Shown in pieces: positions 25,991-34,339 of a stretch of DNA of 64,000 nucleotides. The position numbers were made by a program, and so were the translations under genes. The first letter of the stretch is position 1; every line of letters starts with the position of its first letter. The stretch covers positions 372,001 to 436,000 of the forward strand of contig NZ_VIWO01000004.1 of the NCBI RefSeq assembly GCF_007829335.1, read 5' to 3'. The notes beneath the pieces are model-generated. The model was not told where the DNA came from and ran no database searches. It saw nothing but the letters and a program-made list of their open reading frames with translations. Source of the stretch: Chitinophaga polysaccharea. GTDB lineage: Bacteria; Bacteroidota; Bacteroidia; Chitinophagales; Chitinophagaceae.

Positions 25991-26839
25991 ATGCAAAAGA
26001 TAGCAGCGATATTTGATGGTTTCAGATTTTCAGAAAGTACGCTTCACTATGCCATCTGGATAGCGGCGCATCAAGGGGCGCATTTGACCGGTGTTTTTCC
26101 GGATGATCTGACTTACAATAGTTTTAATTTATACCAGTTGTTGAAAGAGGGTACAGACCAGGCTATTATCGGGCAGCTGGAAGAGGAAGACGAAGAAAGA
26201 CGTAAGGCTGCAGCAGGAAAATTTGAAGCCGCCTGTCAAAAGGCCGGGATCCCTTATAGTGTTCACAGGAACAAAAATATTTCCCTGTTAAGCGCATTGG
26301 AGGAAAGCATTTATGCGGATTTATTGGTTATAGATGTTCGGGAGACATTTATGCACGATGTTAGTAAACCGCCCACTCGCTTTATCCGTGATTTGCTGAC
26401 CGATGTGCAATGCCCTGTACTTATCGTGCCTGCACAGATTTCGACGCCCCCGGTTTTTAGCAATGTAACGAATATGGTGCTTTTATATGATGGGGAACCA
26501 TCTTCTGTATATGCCATAAAAATGTACAGTTATCTTTTCTCTTCCTGGCAATCATTACCCACAACTGTTTTGTCGGTCAACCCGGAAGGAACCCACTTTG
26601 AGAACAAGCATTTAATAAAGGATTTTATCAGGAAACATTTCCCGGACGCAGTATATAAAATAATGGAAGGGGAACCGGAGGAGGAGATTGTAACCTATTT
26701 ACTGGGCCAACAGGAGGGAACCGCAATTGTGCTGGGTGCTTACAGGCGAAGCAGTGTGTCAAGGTGGTTCAGGCGGAGTATGGCGGATCTATTGATGCAG
26801 GCATTGTCATTTCCGTTGTTTATAGCGCATAACAAATAA
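25991..26839 (+). CDS. Universal stress protein, tandem UspA domains
   Basis: The protein has 282 residues made of two UspA-like halves. The first starts KIAAIFDGFRFSESTLHYAI and runs to about residue 150 (CPVLIVPAQ). The second starts NMVLLYDGEPSSVYAIKMYS and contains EGTAIVLGAYRRSSVSRWFR and the end SFPLFIAHNK. Tandem USPs of this size are common in Bacteroidota and often rise under oxygen or energy limitation. It precedes a zinc-ribbon gene and a second USP gene on the same strand (spacings 23 and 17 bp), so the three are likely an operon. Confidence 0.88.
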   Translation: MQKIAAIFDGFRFSESTLHYAIWIAAHQGAHLTGVFPDDLTYNSFNLYQLLKEGTDQAIIGQLEEEDEERRKAAAGKFEAACQKAGIPYSVHRNKNISLLSALEESIYADLLVIDVRETFMHDVSKPPTRFIRDLLTDVQCPVLIVPAQISTPPVFSNVTNMVLLYDGEPSSVYAIKMYSYLFSSWQSLPTTVLSVNPEGTHFENKHLIKDFIRKHFPDAVYKIMEGEPEEEIVTYLLGQQEGTAIVLGAYRRSSVSRWFRRSMADLLMQALSFPLFIAHNK

Positions 26840-26862
26840 TATTCGCACAAAAATAAATCATT

Positions 26863-27159
26863 ATGGAAAATAATATAATCTGCCAGAGTTGCAGCATGCC
26901 ATTGGATACAGCAGCGATTCGCGGTACAGAGAAGGATGGGGCTCCCAGCCGTGACTATTGTAAATATTGCTATCAACATGGCGAGTTTATACATCCGGAC
27001 TGGACGCTTAATGATATGAAAAAACACCTGACAGGGATAATGGAAAAAGAGGAAATGCCTGAAGATATATTGGAGACGGCGATTGGCCGTTTGTTGCATT
27101 TAAAAAGATGGACCAATAACAATGTAAACGTCGATCTGCATAAACAGGACGGGTTTTAA
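26863..27159 (+). CDS. Putative zinc-ribbon protein
   Basis: This 98-residue protein has the pattern CQSCSMPL followed by YCKYCYQHGEF, two CxxC pairs spaced like the PF12674-type putative zinc ribbon. The helical remainder (MKKHLTGIMEKEEMPEDILE) is conserved in that family. The role is unknown. It lies between two USP genes in a presumed operon. Confidence 0.82.
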   Translation: MENNIICQSCSMPLDTAAIRGTEKDGAPSRDYCKYCYQHGEFIHPDWTLNDMKKHLTGIMEKEEMPEDILETAIGRLLHLKRWTNNNVNVDLHKQDGF

Positions 27160-27176
27160 TAACAAAATATATAGCT

Positions 27177-27998
27177 ATGAAAAAAGTATTATTAGCCATG
27201 GATGGTGCGCATTTTTCTGCAGGCGCATTTGAATTTGCATCTCAATTAAATGAAATCGCGCCTTTACTCCTGATTGGTACTTTTTTGCCAAAGATGGATT
27301 TTTCGCCTTCCTGGAATGAAGCACTTCTTTCCGGTTCTGTTTTTGAGCCTACATTAGAAGGATATAGCGATGAGCTGGTAAATGAGAACATCGCTTTTTT
27401 CGAGAAGGAGTGCGTTCGGAAGCATATCGAATACCGGGTACATAAAGTCGCATATTACTCTTCTATACAGGATTTACGAAAGGAAACACGTTTTGCTGAC
27501 CTGCTGATACTGGGGAGTGAAAAATTTTATGAGAACCGGGGCACTGAAACTCCCAACGAATATCTGAAAATGGCACTACATAGTGCTGAGTGCCCGGTGC
27601 TATTGATTCCTGAGCATTCATATTTTCCTGAAAATATCGTGCTGGCCTATGACGGCAGTGAGCAGGCTACCTTTGCTATTAAATCTTTCTGTAACCTGAT
27701 GCCGGAACTTTCCCGGAAGAATGCTATTCTTGTGTATGCTGCAAATAAGGAGAATACTGAAATACCCGATATGCAACTGGTAGAAGAGCTGGTGGCAAGA
27801 CACTTTGCTAATTTCACTATTCACACGTTGAAAGGTACGTCTCCCAAGCACTTCGATACCTGGATGGCAGGAATTGAAAAACCTATGTTGGTATGCGGAT
27901 CTTATTCCCGTACAACGCTTTCAGAATTATTTAAGAAAAGCTTTGCTACAGAAGTAATAACCGGCCATGGGATGCCAGTTTTTGTTGCGCATGAATAG
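27177..27998 (+). CDS. Universal stress protein, tandem UspA domains
   Basis: The protein has 273 residues with two UspA-like halves: KKVLLAMDGAHFSAGAFEFA to CPVLLIPEHSYF, then NIVLAYDGSEQATFAIKSFC to GMPVFVAHE. It is a distant paralogue of the USP at 25991 with the same layout. It is the last gene of the plus-strand group and is convergent with the P-type ATPase gene; a weak AT-rich hairpin AATTTCAA/TTGAAATT (28038-28058) lies between them. Confidence 0.88.
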   Translation: MKKVLLAMDGAHFSAGAFEFASQLNEIAPLLLIGTFLPKMDFSPSWNEALLSGSVFEPTLEGYSDELVNENIAFFEKECVRKHIEYRVHKVAYYSSIQDLRKETRFADLLILGSEKFYENRGTETPNEYLKMALHSAECPVLLIPEHSYFPENIVLAYDGSEQATFAIKSFCNLMPELSRKNAILVYAANKENTEIPDMQLVEELVARHFANFTIHTLKGTSPKHFDTWMAGIEKPMLVCGSYSRTTLSELFKKSFATEVITGHGMPVFVAHE

Positions 27999-28060
27999 CA
28001 TAAAATCTCTTCCCCCTGTTATTGATTTTTATAGGCTAATTTCAATGTACTTGAAATTTA

Positions 28061-30763
28061 TCAGATAGTCCATTTCCACTTTTTTAAACACCTTATTATC
28101 ACTACAGGTAATATCGAGTACAATAATATAATACTCCAGTTTTGCCAGCTAATAGAGGTGATTTCAAGCGCTAATCGTACCGGCGTTGTCCAATAGGCCA
28201 CGAACGACAGGATAACGCAGCCCGCTATGGAATACCAGATGGCTTGATTGCGAAATACATCTGTCTTATGGAATGCTATTTTCCGGTTAAAAGTCATATT
28301 GAATACCTGCAATAGCTGTGAAAAAATTAAAGTATAGAAGAGAATATTATTATAAACTGCATATTTCTGTTCCTTGTCACGAAGAATTAAATAGCTGGTG
28401 GCCACAGCAGCGAGGGTCGTAACAGTGATTATAAGGGAATAAACAAGTATAGCCATCCATCTTTTTTTATCTATTATTGGCGTTCCTGGTGGATATGGCT
28501 TCCGTTGCATAATTTGATCACCGCTGTAGCTCACCCCCAGTGCCAATGCAGGCATGACATCTGTCACAAAATTAATAAATAGGATCTGTAACGGGAGAAG
28601 CTGGAAAGGAAGGTTAAATAACGCGCATACTGTAAATGTCAGCAACTCGCTTAAGTTGCAGGATAATAGGAAGATCACATATTTCCGGATATTTTCGAGA
28701 ATGATCCTTCCTTGCCTGACAGCGGAGACGATAGTTGTGAAGGCGTCATCTTTCAGGATCATGTCTGCTGCTTCCCGTGCTACCTGGGTGCCTCTTTGTC
28801 CCATAGCAACGCCAATATCAGCTTTTTTTAACGCCGGGGCGTCATTTACGCCGTCGCCCGTCATGGCTACTATCATTCTTTCATCCTGCAAAACGGCAAT
28901 CAGTTGCTGTTTTTGTTCAGGACTCACCCTGGCAAATACGGTACTGTTCAACCACTTTTCCCGATCAGAGACTGTCAGCTGGTCATAAGGTTTCATCGCG
29001 CTGCCAGGCATCACTTCTTCCGTGGGAGTGGAAATGCCCAATTGTAATGCAATATTCTTTGCAGTTTCAGGATGGTCGCCTGTTATCATTACGATCCTGA
29101 TGCCTGCTTTTTTGCATTCTTTGATTGCTTCCTTTACGCCCTCTCTCAGAGGGTCACTAAATCCAATAATTCCTGCCAGCGTTAAGTCATGCATGAAGTA
29201 CTGTTCGTAGGCTGATGTTTCCCGGTAGGCAAACGCCAACATTCGGAAACCGGATTGTGCATGTTTTGTGGCAATGGTTTTCCATTGTTCTCTTTCTTCT
29301 TCTCCCATTTGACTTTTCCCGTTTTCAGCTTCTACGGAAGTACAGTATTTCAATATTTCTTCCGCTGCGCCCTTGGCAGATACATAATACTGCCGGCGAT
29401 CTTTTTCCTTGTGACGTGTAAACATGACTCTCGTTTCTGAAGAGAAAGGCAATTCGTCAATTTTGCTGAATGCCTGCTGGTATTGTGTCAATTTTGCACC
29501 TGACGCATGCACCATTTTAAGCAAAGCGATCTCCAGTGGGGATCCGGAAGTAGTTGAAACATCCCCGCCCGGTTGATAAACCGCCGTATTGCATAATGCA
29601 GAAATTTTGCATAAATGGTCATAAGCAATTGCCCTGGAAATACAGTTGTTTTCCATCCAATGTATAGAAGTACCTGTAGCATCAATCTGGACATGCGCTG
29701 AAAGATCTGGAATATGAATAAGAGATACTTCAATATTATTTTTAGTAAGCGTACCTGTCTTATCTGTGCAAATAACATTTATTTCGCCGAGTGTTTCAAC
29801 GGCAGATAGCTTTTTAATGATGGCTTTATGTTTGGCCATTCGCAATACTCCAAAAGACAACACCAGGGTAGTTACAACGGGTAGTCCTTCTGGAATAGCC
29901 GCAACTGACAATGCTATTGCTATCTTTATTACTTTCGTGACAGGCGTTCCGTAAAAGAAGCTGCCGGTAAGGATTACAATAATTAGCGCCAACGTTATCC
30001 AAATCAGTTTTGTACTTAATTGGCGAACTTTTATCTCCAATGGCGTCGCTGTTTGTTCTGATTGCTGAACAATATCAGCCAGCTTTCCAACCTCAGTTTT
30101 TATTCCTGTATTTACAATGATGGCTAACCCATTTCCTTTTGTAACCAAAGTCCCTTTGTATAACATATTATGTCTTTCAACTAATGCTGTATTTGCAGGC
30201 AACGGGTAACATATTTTATCTGCTGGAAATGATTCACCCGACAGCATTGATTCATCGACCTGAAGCTGCTTGGAGTTAATGATTCTGGCATCGGCAGTTA
30301 CCATTCCACCTGTTTCAACGAAGAGCAAATCTCCTGGCACTAATAAGTCAGATTTTATTTCTACCATCTGTCCATCCCGGATTATCCTCGCATGGACAAT
30401 ATTTAATTTTTCCAGTGCTTTGATGGAGCGGTGCGCCTGGTATTCCATCAGGAATCCGACAATAATATTCAATATAATTACTATCAGTATCGCAAATCCG
30501 TCCAGCCATTCTCTGAAGAAAAATGAGAGAATCGTGGAGATGCCCAGTAATAGCGTGAATGGACTGGTAAACTGCCGCAGTAATATTAATAGCGCCTTGT
30601 TTTTTCTAGCGGTGATGACATTGTTGTAGCCATATCTGATCAACCTTTTTGCGGCTTCTTCCCTTGTTAACCCCGATGTACTATCTGTTGCACAAACTTT
30701 TGCAATAGTATCGGCATCCAACGCCCAATATTTGTTGTTTTCTTCATTTTGAGATGACAGCAT
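28061..30763 (-). CDS. P2A-type cation-transporting ATPase, Ca2+-like
   Basis: The protein has 900 residues. It has an N-terminal cation-ATPase domain (STSGLTREEAAKRLIRYGYN), the actuator motif LSGESFPADK, M4 with AAIPEGLPVV, the phosphorylation motif CTDKTGTLTKN, the P-domain MTGDGVNDAPALKKADIGVA, and M5/M6 with NLSELL and NFVTDVMPALALG. The PEGLP of M4 and the N-x-x-T-D of M6 match Ca2+/Mn2+ P2A pumps. Roughly ten membrane segments are present. Metal specificity is inferred from motifs. The gene follows the DUF302 gene by 26 bp on the same strand. Confidence 0.92.
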   Translation of the reverse strand: MLSSQNEENNKYWALDADTIAKVCATDSTSGLTREEAAKRLIRYGYNNVITARKNKALLILLRQFTSPFTLLLGISTILSFFFREWLDGFAILIVIILNIIVGFLMEYQAHRSIKALEKLNIVHARIIRDGQMVEIKSDLLVPGDLLFVETGGMVTADARIINSKQLQVDESMLSGESFPADKICYPLPANTALVERHNMLYKGTLVTKGNGLAIIVNTGIKTEVGKLADIVQQSEQTATPLEIKVRQLSTKLIWITLALIIVILTGSFFYGTPVTKVIKIAIALSVAAIPEGLPVVTTLVLSFGVLRMAKHKAIIKKLSAVETLGEINVICTDKTGTLTKNNIEVSLIHIPDLSAHVQIDATGTSIHWMENNCISRAIAYDHLCKISALCNTAVYQPGGDVSTTSGSPLEIALLKMVHASGAKLTQYQQAFSKIDELPFSSETRVMFTRHKEKDRRQYYVSAKGAAEEILKYCTSVEAENGKSQMGEEEREQWKTIATKHAQSGFRMLAFAYRETSAYEQYFMHDLTLAGIIGFSDPLREGVKEAIKECKKAGIRIVMITGDHPETAKNIALQLGISTPTEEVMPGSAMKPYDQLTVSDREKWLNSTVFARVSPEQKQQLIAVLQDERMIVAMTGDGVNDAPALKKADIGVAMGQRGTQVAREAADMILKDDAFTTIVSAVRQGRIILENIRKYVIFLLSCNLSELLTFTVCALFNLPFQLLPLQILFINFVTDVMPALALGVSYSGDQIMQRKPYPPGTPIIDKKRWMAILVYSLIITVTTLAAVATSYLILRDKEQKYAVYNNILFYTLIFSQLLQVFNMTFNRKIAFHKTDVFRNQAIWYSIAGCVILSFVAYWTTPVRLALEITSISWQNWSIILLYSILPVVIIRCLKKWKWTI

Positions 30764-30789
30764 TTTTCCTGTTTATCATTTTTATGACA

Positions 30790-31176
30790 TTATACCTTCT
30801 GTAGCACCCTGCTTAGTGATATACTGGCTGTTGCTGCAATTGTTTTTAGGCTGTCGTTATTACTTTGCCGGGCCATTTCTTCCGGATCTGCAATGCATAT
30901 CTCCACCTTCCCATCGTCATGTTGCTGTATTACCACATTGCAGGGAAGCAACAGGCCTATTTTTTCATCGGCACATAGCGCTTGGTATGCCAGCTGCGGA
31001 TTGCAGGCGCCCAGGATAGTATAATCTCTGAAATTAACGTCAATTTTCTTTTTTAAGGTGTCTTTTACATCTATGGTAGTGAGAACGCCAAAGCCTTCAC
31101 TTTTTAATGCTGCTGTTATTTTTTCAATAGCCTCGGTAAAAGATAAGGCAACCATTTTACATAGTTGTACATTCAT
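30790..31176 (-). CDS. DUF302 domain protein
   Basis: The protein has 128 residues. The DUF302 core reads ALKSEGFGVLTTIDVKDTLK, then YTILGACNPQLAYQAL, then GLLLPCNVVIQQHDDGKVEI and the ending helix. DUF302 proteins are small, widespread and functionally unassigned; many lie in redox or low-oxygen clusters. It is the first gene of a two-gene transcript with the P-type ATPase. A TGA-N6-TCA site lies 52-63 bp upstream of the start codon, and an AATATTTG box (31204-31197) is a weak -7 candidate about 37 bp from its centre. Confidence 0.88.
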   Translation of the reverse strand: MNVQLCKMVALSFTEAIEKITAALKSEGFGVLTTIDVKDTLKKKIDVNFRDYTILGACNPQLAYQALCADEKIGLLLPCNVVIQQHDDGKVEICIADPEEMARQSNNDSLKTIAATASISLSRVLQKV

Positions 31177-31227
31177 AAAATAACTTTTTTATTAGCCAAA
31201 TATTCAATAAACACGCCAGCTGCCCAA

Positions 31228-31261
31228 TGATTCCAATCAGCGTATCGGGTGATATCTGTCA
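31228..31261 (-). promoter_or_regulatory. Tandem Crp/Fnr-like sites upstream of DUF302
   Basis: TGA-TTCCAA-TCA (31228-31239) and TGA-TATCTG-TCA (31250-31261) have centres exactly 22 bp apart, two helical turns. The nearer one is centred about 36.5 bp from the 3' end of a weak -7 box, almost the distance seen at the nos promoter (37.5 bp). Confidence 0.5.
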
Positions 31262-31295
31262 GGAAAAAAAAGGGTATGTCTATTGTTATTTTTGA

Positions 31296-31318
31296 GGGCT
31301 ATTGTACGCCAATAGCCC
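31296..31318 (-). terminator. Hairpin after the lipoprotein gene
   Basis: GGGCTATTG (31296-31304) and CAATAGCCC (31310-31318) form a perfect 9-bp stem with a 5-base loop, 13 bp past the stop codon of the gene at 31332. It has no clear T-run on the minus strand. Confidence 0.5.
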
Positions 31319-31331
31319 CGTTGTCTTTATG

Positions 31332-32165
31332 TTAATTGCAGCTATACCGTATGTTGATAAACGAGTAGGTGCCTAGCTCAATGAAGTCGGCAAGTGAAGC
31401 TCCTGGATCCAGAACTCTGCCATTTTTTACTGGAGCGCTTATACCGAAGGCGAGCGGAAGCCCATGTTTATTATAGCTTTCCCCCTTTATGGGGTTGTTC
31501 AGGCTGTACATCCTGTCGAGGAATTGCCATACAGGATGTGTCAGATGCATGTTGACCTTATTATCGTAACCACTAATGATAAGGCTGTCTTCTTCAGGGA
31601 AAGTAGCTGACTGATACACCACCTTTACTAGATTTCCTTCCTGGTTATAGGTGTAGTACCTGGTAAGCCGACCGTAGATCCAGCCTATTGAGTCTATTGT
31701 TTTCGTTATTCTTCCCATTTCATCATATTCAAATGCTGCATAGCCGCGGATAAACTGATTAGGCGCAAAGGGAGAAGGCCTGGGAACTTCTCCCAGTAAA
31801 CCAAATTGAAAAATGCTGTCAAATACAATTCGGTTTCCACGGTAATAGTACCGATGCCAGGTCTCAAATTCATTACTGTTGGGGTATAGGGTAATGTAGT
31901 CTGTAAGCCGGTTATTTTTATCATACCTGAACTGGTAGTTAGGGAACCCGGTGCTTGGAAATGCCCTGGTGACAGTTATGGGATTACCTGCTATATTGTA
32001 GGAAAAGGACACGGTATCAATAGGCCCATTAAAGTTGCCGGTAATACTTAAAATATCGCAATGTGGTCCGGGAAAATGAATGCCCGGTTCTTTCCTGCAG
32101 CCGGTGTTGACGAAATTGATAATGGCAATGTAAATAAAGAGCTGTGTAAACGAGATTTTGGCCAT
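31332..32165 (-). CDS. Exported lipoprotein with YD/RHS-like repeats
   Basis: The protein has 277 residues. The N-terminus (FIYIAIINFVNTGC) is a lipoprotein signal. The body has loose repeats of the type FRYDKNNRLTDYITLYPNSN, FEYDEMGRITKTIDSIGW and YTYNQEGNLVKVVYQS, as in DUF4595/YD-repeat lipoproteins of Bacteroidota. The function is unknown. It stands alone, is divergent from the truncated haemoglobin gene and shows no clear link to the respiratory genes. Confidence 0.75.
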   Translation of the reverse strand: MAKISFTQLFIYIAIINFVNTGCRKEPGIHFPGPHCDILSITGNFNGPIDTVSFSYNIAGNPITVTRAFPSTGFPNYQFRYDKNNRLTDYITLYPNSNEFETWHRYYYRGNRIVFDSIFQFGLLGEVPRPSPFAPNQFIRGYAAFEYDEMGRITKTIDSIGWIYGRLTRYYTYNQEGNLVKVVYQSATFPEEDSLIISGYDNKVNMHLTHPVWQFLDRMYSLNNPIKGESYNKHGLPLAFGISAPVKNGRVLDPGASLADFIELGTYSFINIRYSCN

Positions 32166-32538
32166 AAAATGAAGTTTAATTGGGGTGTTAAATAACTGAA
32201 CCTGGCGAATAGCTGATTTCTCAATGGGCTGGCGTTGCTTTTCCGTGCGTTTGCAAAATTATAGTAGTATTAATAGGAGATAAATGATCCTGATCATGTT
32301 TGTGGTCAAATTTGGCCGTGGGAAGAAAAAAATATTACTTAATAAAGGATAAATTTGTCTTTTATTTTATTCCTTATTAACTTTGTATCATCCAAAGCAG
32401 GGAAACTGTTCTCAAAAGCATATGAATTAGCTTTTTTATTGTGACGAAGTGATGCCAAAAGAATAAAGGAGAGGAGGACAGTTGATATTCCGGTTGGAGA
32501 GAATTTTTGGTAATGATCAGGGAAAGTGCTACTTTATT
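32166..32538 (+). promoter_or_regulatory. Promoter and Fnr-like site for the haemoglobin operon
   Basis: This 373-bp spacer has no gene. TTTG (32354-32357), 20 bp, then TAACTTTG (32378-32385) is a near-ideal Bacteroidota -33/-7 promoter, placing the likely transcript start near 32391. A second -7-like TAAATTTG (32350-32357) overlaps its -33 box. ATGA-TCCTGA-TCAT (32284-32297) is a Crp/Fnr-type palindrome about 100 bp upstream of that start. Confidence 0.6.
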
Positions 32539-32934
32539 ATGAGTTTAAGAGCCAAAATAACCAATATAGACGATATTCAGTTACTGGTAGATAGTTTTTA
32601 CGCTGCAATCAGGAAGAATGAGCTGTTAGGCCCGATTTTCAACGGGATCATACAGGATCGCTGGCCGGCACACCTGGAGAAAATGTACCGCTTCTGGCAA
32701 ACGGTGCTGTTGGAGGAACATACCTATAACGGCAGTCCATTTCCACCCCATGCTACTTTATCAGTCAATAAACAACATTTTGATACCTGGTTGACCATAT
32801 GGCACCAAACCATTGATGACCATTTTGAAGGCGACATTGCGGAAGAGGCTAAATGGCGGGGTGTGAAAATGGCGGGAATGTTCCTTTCCAAGATTGAATA
32901 TTACAGCACCAACGGCGGAAGGCCATTGGTATGA
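32539..32934 (+). CDS. Group III truncated haemoglobin
   Basis: The protein has 131 residues from the ATG at 32539 (MSLRAKITNIDDIQLLVDSF); an upstream in-frame start adds 19 unsupported residues. It has the group III truncated globin pattern: YAAIRKNELLGPIFN, RWPAHLEKMYRFWQTVLL, then the proximal His in NKQHFDTWLTIWHQTIDDHF. These small globins bind O2 or NO and often protect against nitrosative stress. It is the first gene of a likely operon with the RIC protein, the Crp/Fnr regulator and a polytopic membrane protein. Confidence 0.9.
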   Translation: MSLRAKITNIDDIQLLVDSFYAAIRKNELLGPIFNGIIQDRWPAHLEKMYRFWQTVLLEEHTYNGSPFPPHATLSVNKQHFDTWLTIWHQTIDDHFEGDIAEEAKWRGVKMAGMFLSKIEYYSTNGGRPLV

Positions 32935-32977
32935 TATATACAACGCTCATAGTTTACATCAACTAAATAGAAGCATT

Positions 32978-33694
32978 ATGGATATCAATCAACAAACCAT
33001 CGTAGGAATGCTGGTAGCGGCCGACTACCGAACAGCAACCATTTTCAAAAACCGCGGTATTGATTTTTGTTGCAACGGTAACCGCAGTATTGCAGATGCA
33101 TGCGAGAAGAAACACCTGGATGCTGACAGGCTGATTTCCGATTTACAGGAGGTAGCCGCACAGACCAACAATGCCACTGCCGATTACAACACCTGGCCGC
33201 TTGACCTGCTGGTGGATTATATAGAGAAAAAACATCACCGGTATGTGCGGGAGAAAATCATGGAAATAGCGCCATTCCTCCATAAGGTGAGGAGAGTGCA
33301 TGGTGAAAGTCATCCTGAACTGAAAGAAATCGAGATCCTTTTCCAGGAGAGCGCAGAGGAGTTGACCGCTCATATGCATAAAGAAGAAGCAGTGCTGTTC
33401 CCTTTTATCAGGAAAATGGTAGCGGCAGGAGAAACTCCTCTTCATACCTCTTTTGGTACAGTGCAGTATCCCATTCATGCGATGATGCAGGAACACGAAA
33501 ATGAAGGAGAGCGTTTCCGCCTTATTGCTGCACTTACCAATAATTACACCCCTCCCGAAGATGCCTGTAATACCTACAGGGTTACCTATTCGTTGTTGAA
33601 AGAGTATGAAGCCGACCTGCATCTGCATATTCATCTCGAGAATAATATCCTGTTCCCCAAGGCCATTGCGCTGGAACAGAAGCAATTAGCCTAA
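32978..33694 (+). CDS. ric: RIC/YtfE/ScdA di-iron iron-sulfur cluster repair protein
   Basis: The protein has 238 residues from the ATG at 32978 (MDINQQTIVGMLVAADY). The N-terminal ScdA_N domain has GIDFCCNGNRSIADACEKK with its paired cysteines. The hemerythrin-like C-terminal domain supplies iron ligands in KKHHRYVREKI, RRVHGESHPELKE, LTAHMHKEEAVLFPF, MMQEHENEGERF and LHLHIHLENNILFP. RIC proteins repair [Fe-S] clusters damaged by NO or oxidants and can reduce NO. The surrounding haemoglobin, Crp/Fnr and nos genes fit a nitrogen-oxide stress role. It is 43 bp after the haemoglobin gene. Confidence 0.94.
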   Translation: MDINQQTIVGMLVAADYRTATIFKNRGIDFCCNGNRSIADACEKKHLDADRLISDLQEVAAQTNNATADYNTWPLDLLVDYIEKKHHRYVREKIMEIAPFLHKVRRVHGESHPELKEIEILFQESAEELTAHMHKEEAVLFPFIRKMVAAGETPLHTSFGTVQYPIHAMMQEHENEGERFRLIAALTNNYTPPEDACNTYRVTYSLLKEYEADLHLHIHLENNILFPKAIALEQKQLA

Positions 33695-33744
33695 TAGATA
33701 ACTGTTGCTTCAAAAAAAGTATTCTTTCGTATATCCCCAACTAT

Positions 33745-34338
33745 ATGCAGATAGACTACAATATACTGATTACGTATGGTGGCGTTGCCCGGAAGCTCCC
33801 CAAAGGCGCTATCATTTTTCATGAGGGGGGAACACCTCTTTTTTATTACCAGGTAGTGGAAGGGTCTGTAAAGATATTTACCAGCAACGCCGACGGCAAA
33901 GAATTAATACAGGGCATGTTTTCGGCTGGACAAAGCTTCGGCGAACCGCCCCTGATGGTGGGTAAATGTTACCCGACTACCGCACAAACCCTCACCTCAT
34001 GCGTGGTCATAAGAATTGCCAGGGAGAACCTGTTGGAGATTTTGAAAAACTATCCTGAGATTACTGAAAAGCTGCTCTTTACCTTCGCAGAACGTATTTA
34101 CAATAAAACAACAGCGGCCCAGGTATGGGTGAGCCCTACACCCGAAGAAAAGATCATGCTGTTTCTGAAACATTTGAATGTTCATCTTACCTCCGCTACC
34201 ACAGACCTGGTACCTTACACACGGCAGCAAATTGCGGACTTTACCGGGCTTAGGGTAGAGACCGTTATCCGAACGCTCGTCCGCATGAGCAAGAAAGGAA
34301 TGGTGAAAATCATCGATCACAAATTATATTACCAGTAA
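33745..34338 (+). CDS. Crp/Fnr family regulator without Fe-S cysteines
   Basis: The protein has 197 residues. The cyclic-nucleotide-binding fold runs LPKGAIIFHEGGTPLFYYQV to AGQSFGEPPLMVG, and the C-terminal winged HTH is PYTRQQIADFTGLRVETVIR with a recognition helix carrying the FNR-like Glu and Arg. Only two cysteines are present, in the sensor part, and none clusters at the N-terminus, so an FNR-type [4Fe-4S] oxygen sensor is absent. That resembles haem- or NO-responsive DNR/NNR regulators. Its position among haemoglobin, RIC and nos genes supports NO sensing. The TGA-N6-TCA sites in this region are its likely targets. Confidence 0.88.
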   Translation: MQIDYNILITYGGVARKLPKGAIIFHEGGTPLFYYQVVEGSVKIFTSNADGKELIQGMFSAGQSFGEPPLMVGKCYPTTAQTLTSCVVIRIARENLLEILKNYPEITEKLLFTFAERIYNKTTAAQVWVSPTPEEKIMLFLKHLNVHLTSATTDLVPYTRQQIADFTGLRVETVIRTLVRMSKKGMVKIIDHKLYYQ

Positions 34339-34339
34339 T

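Noticed and set aside
33143-33685. Minus-strand 180-codon open frame
   Set aside because: It is antisense to the RIC gene and has no recognisable features.
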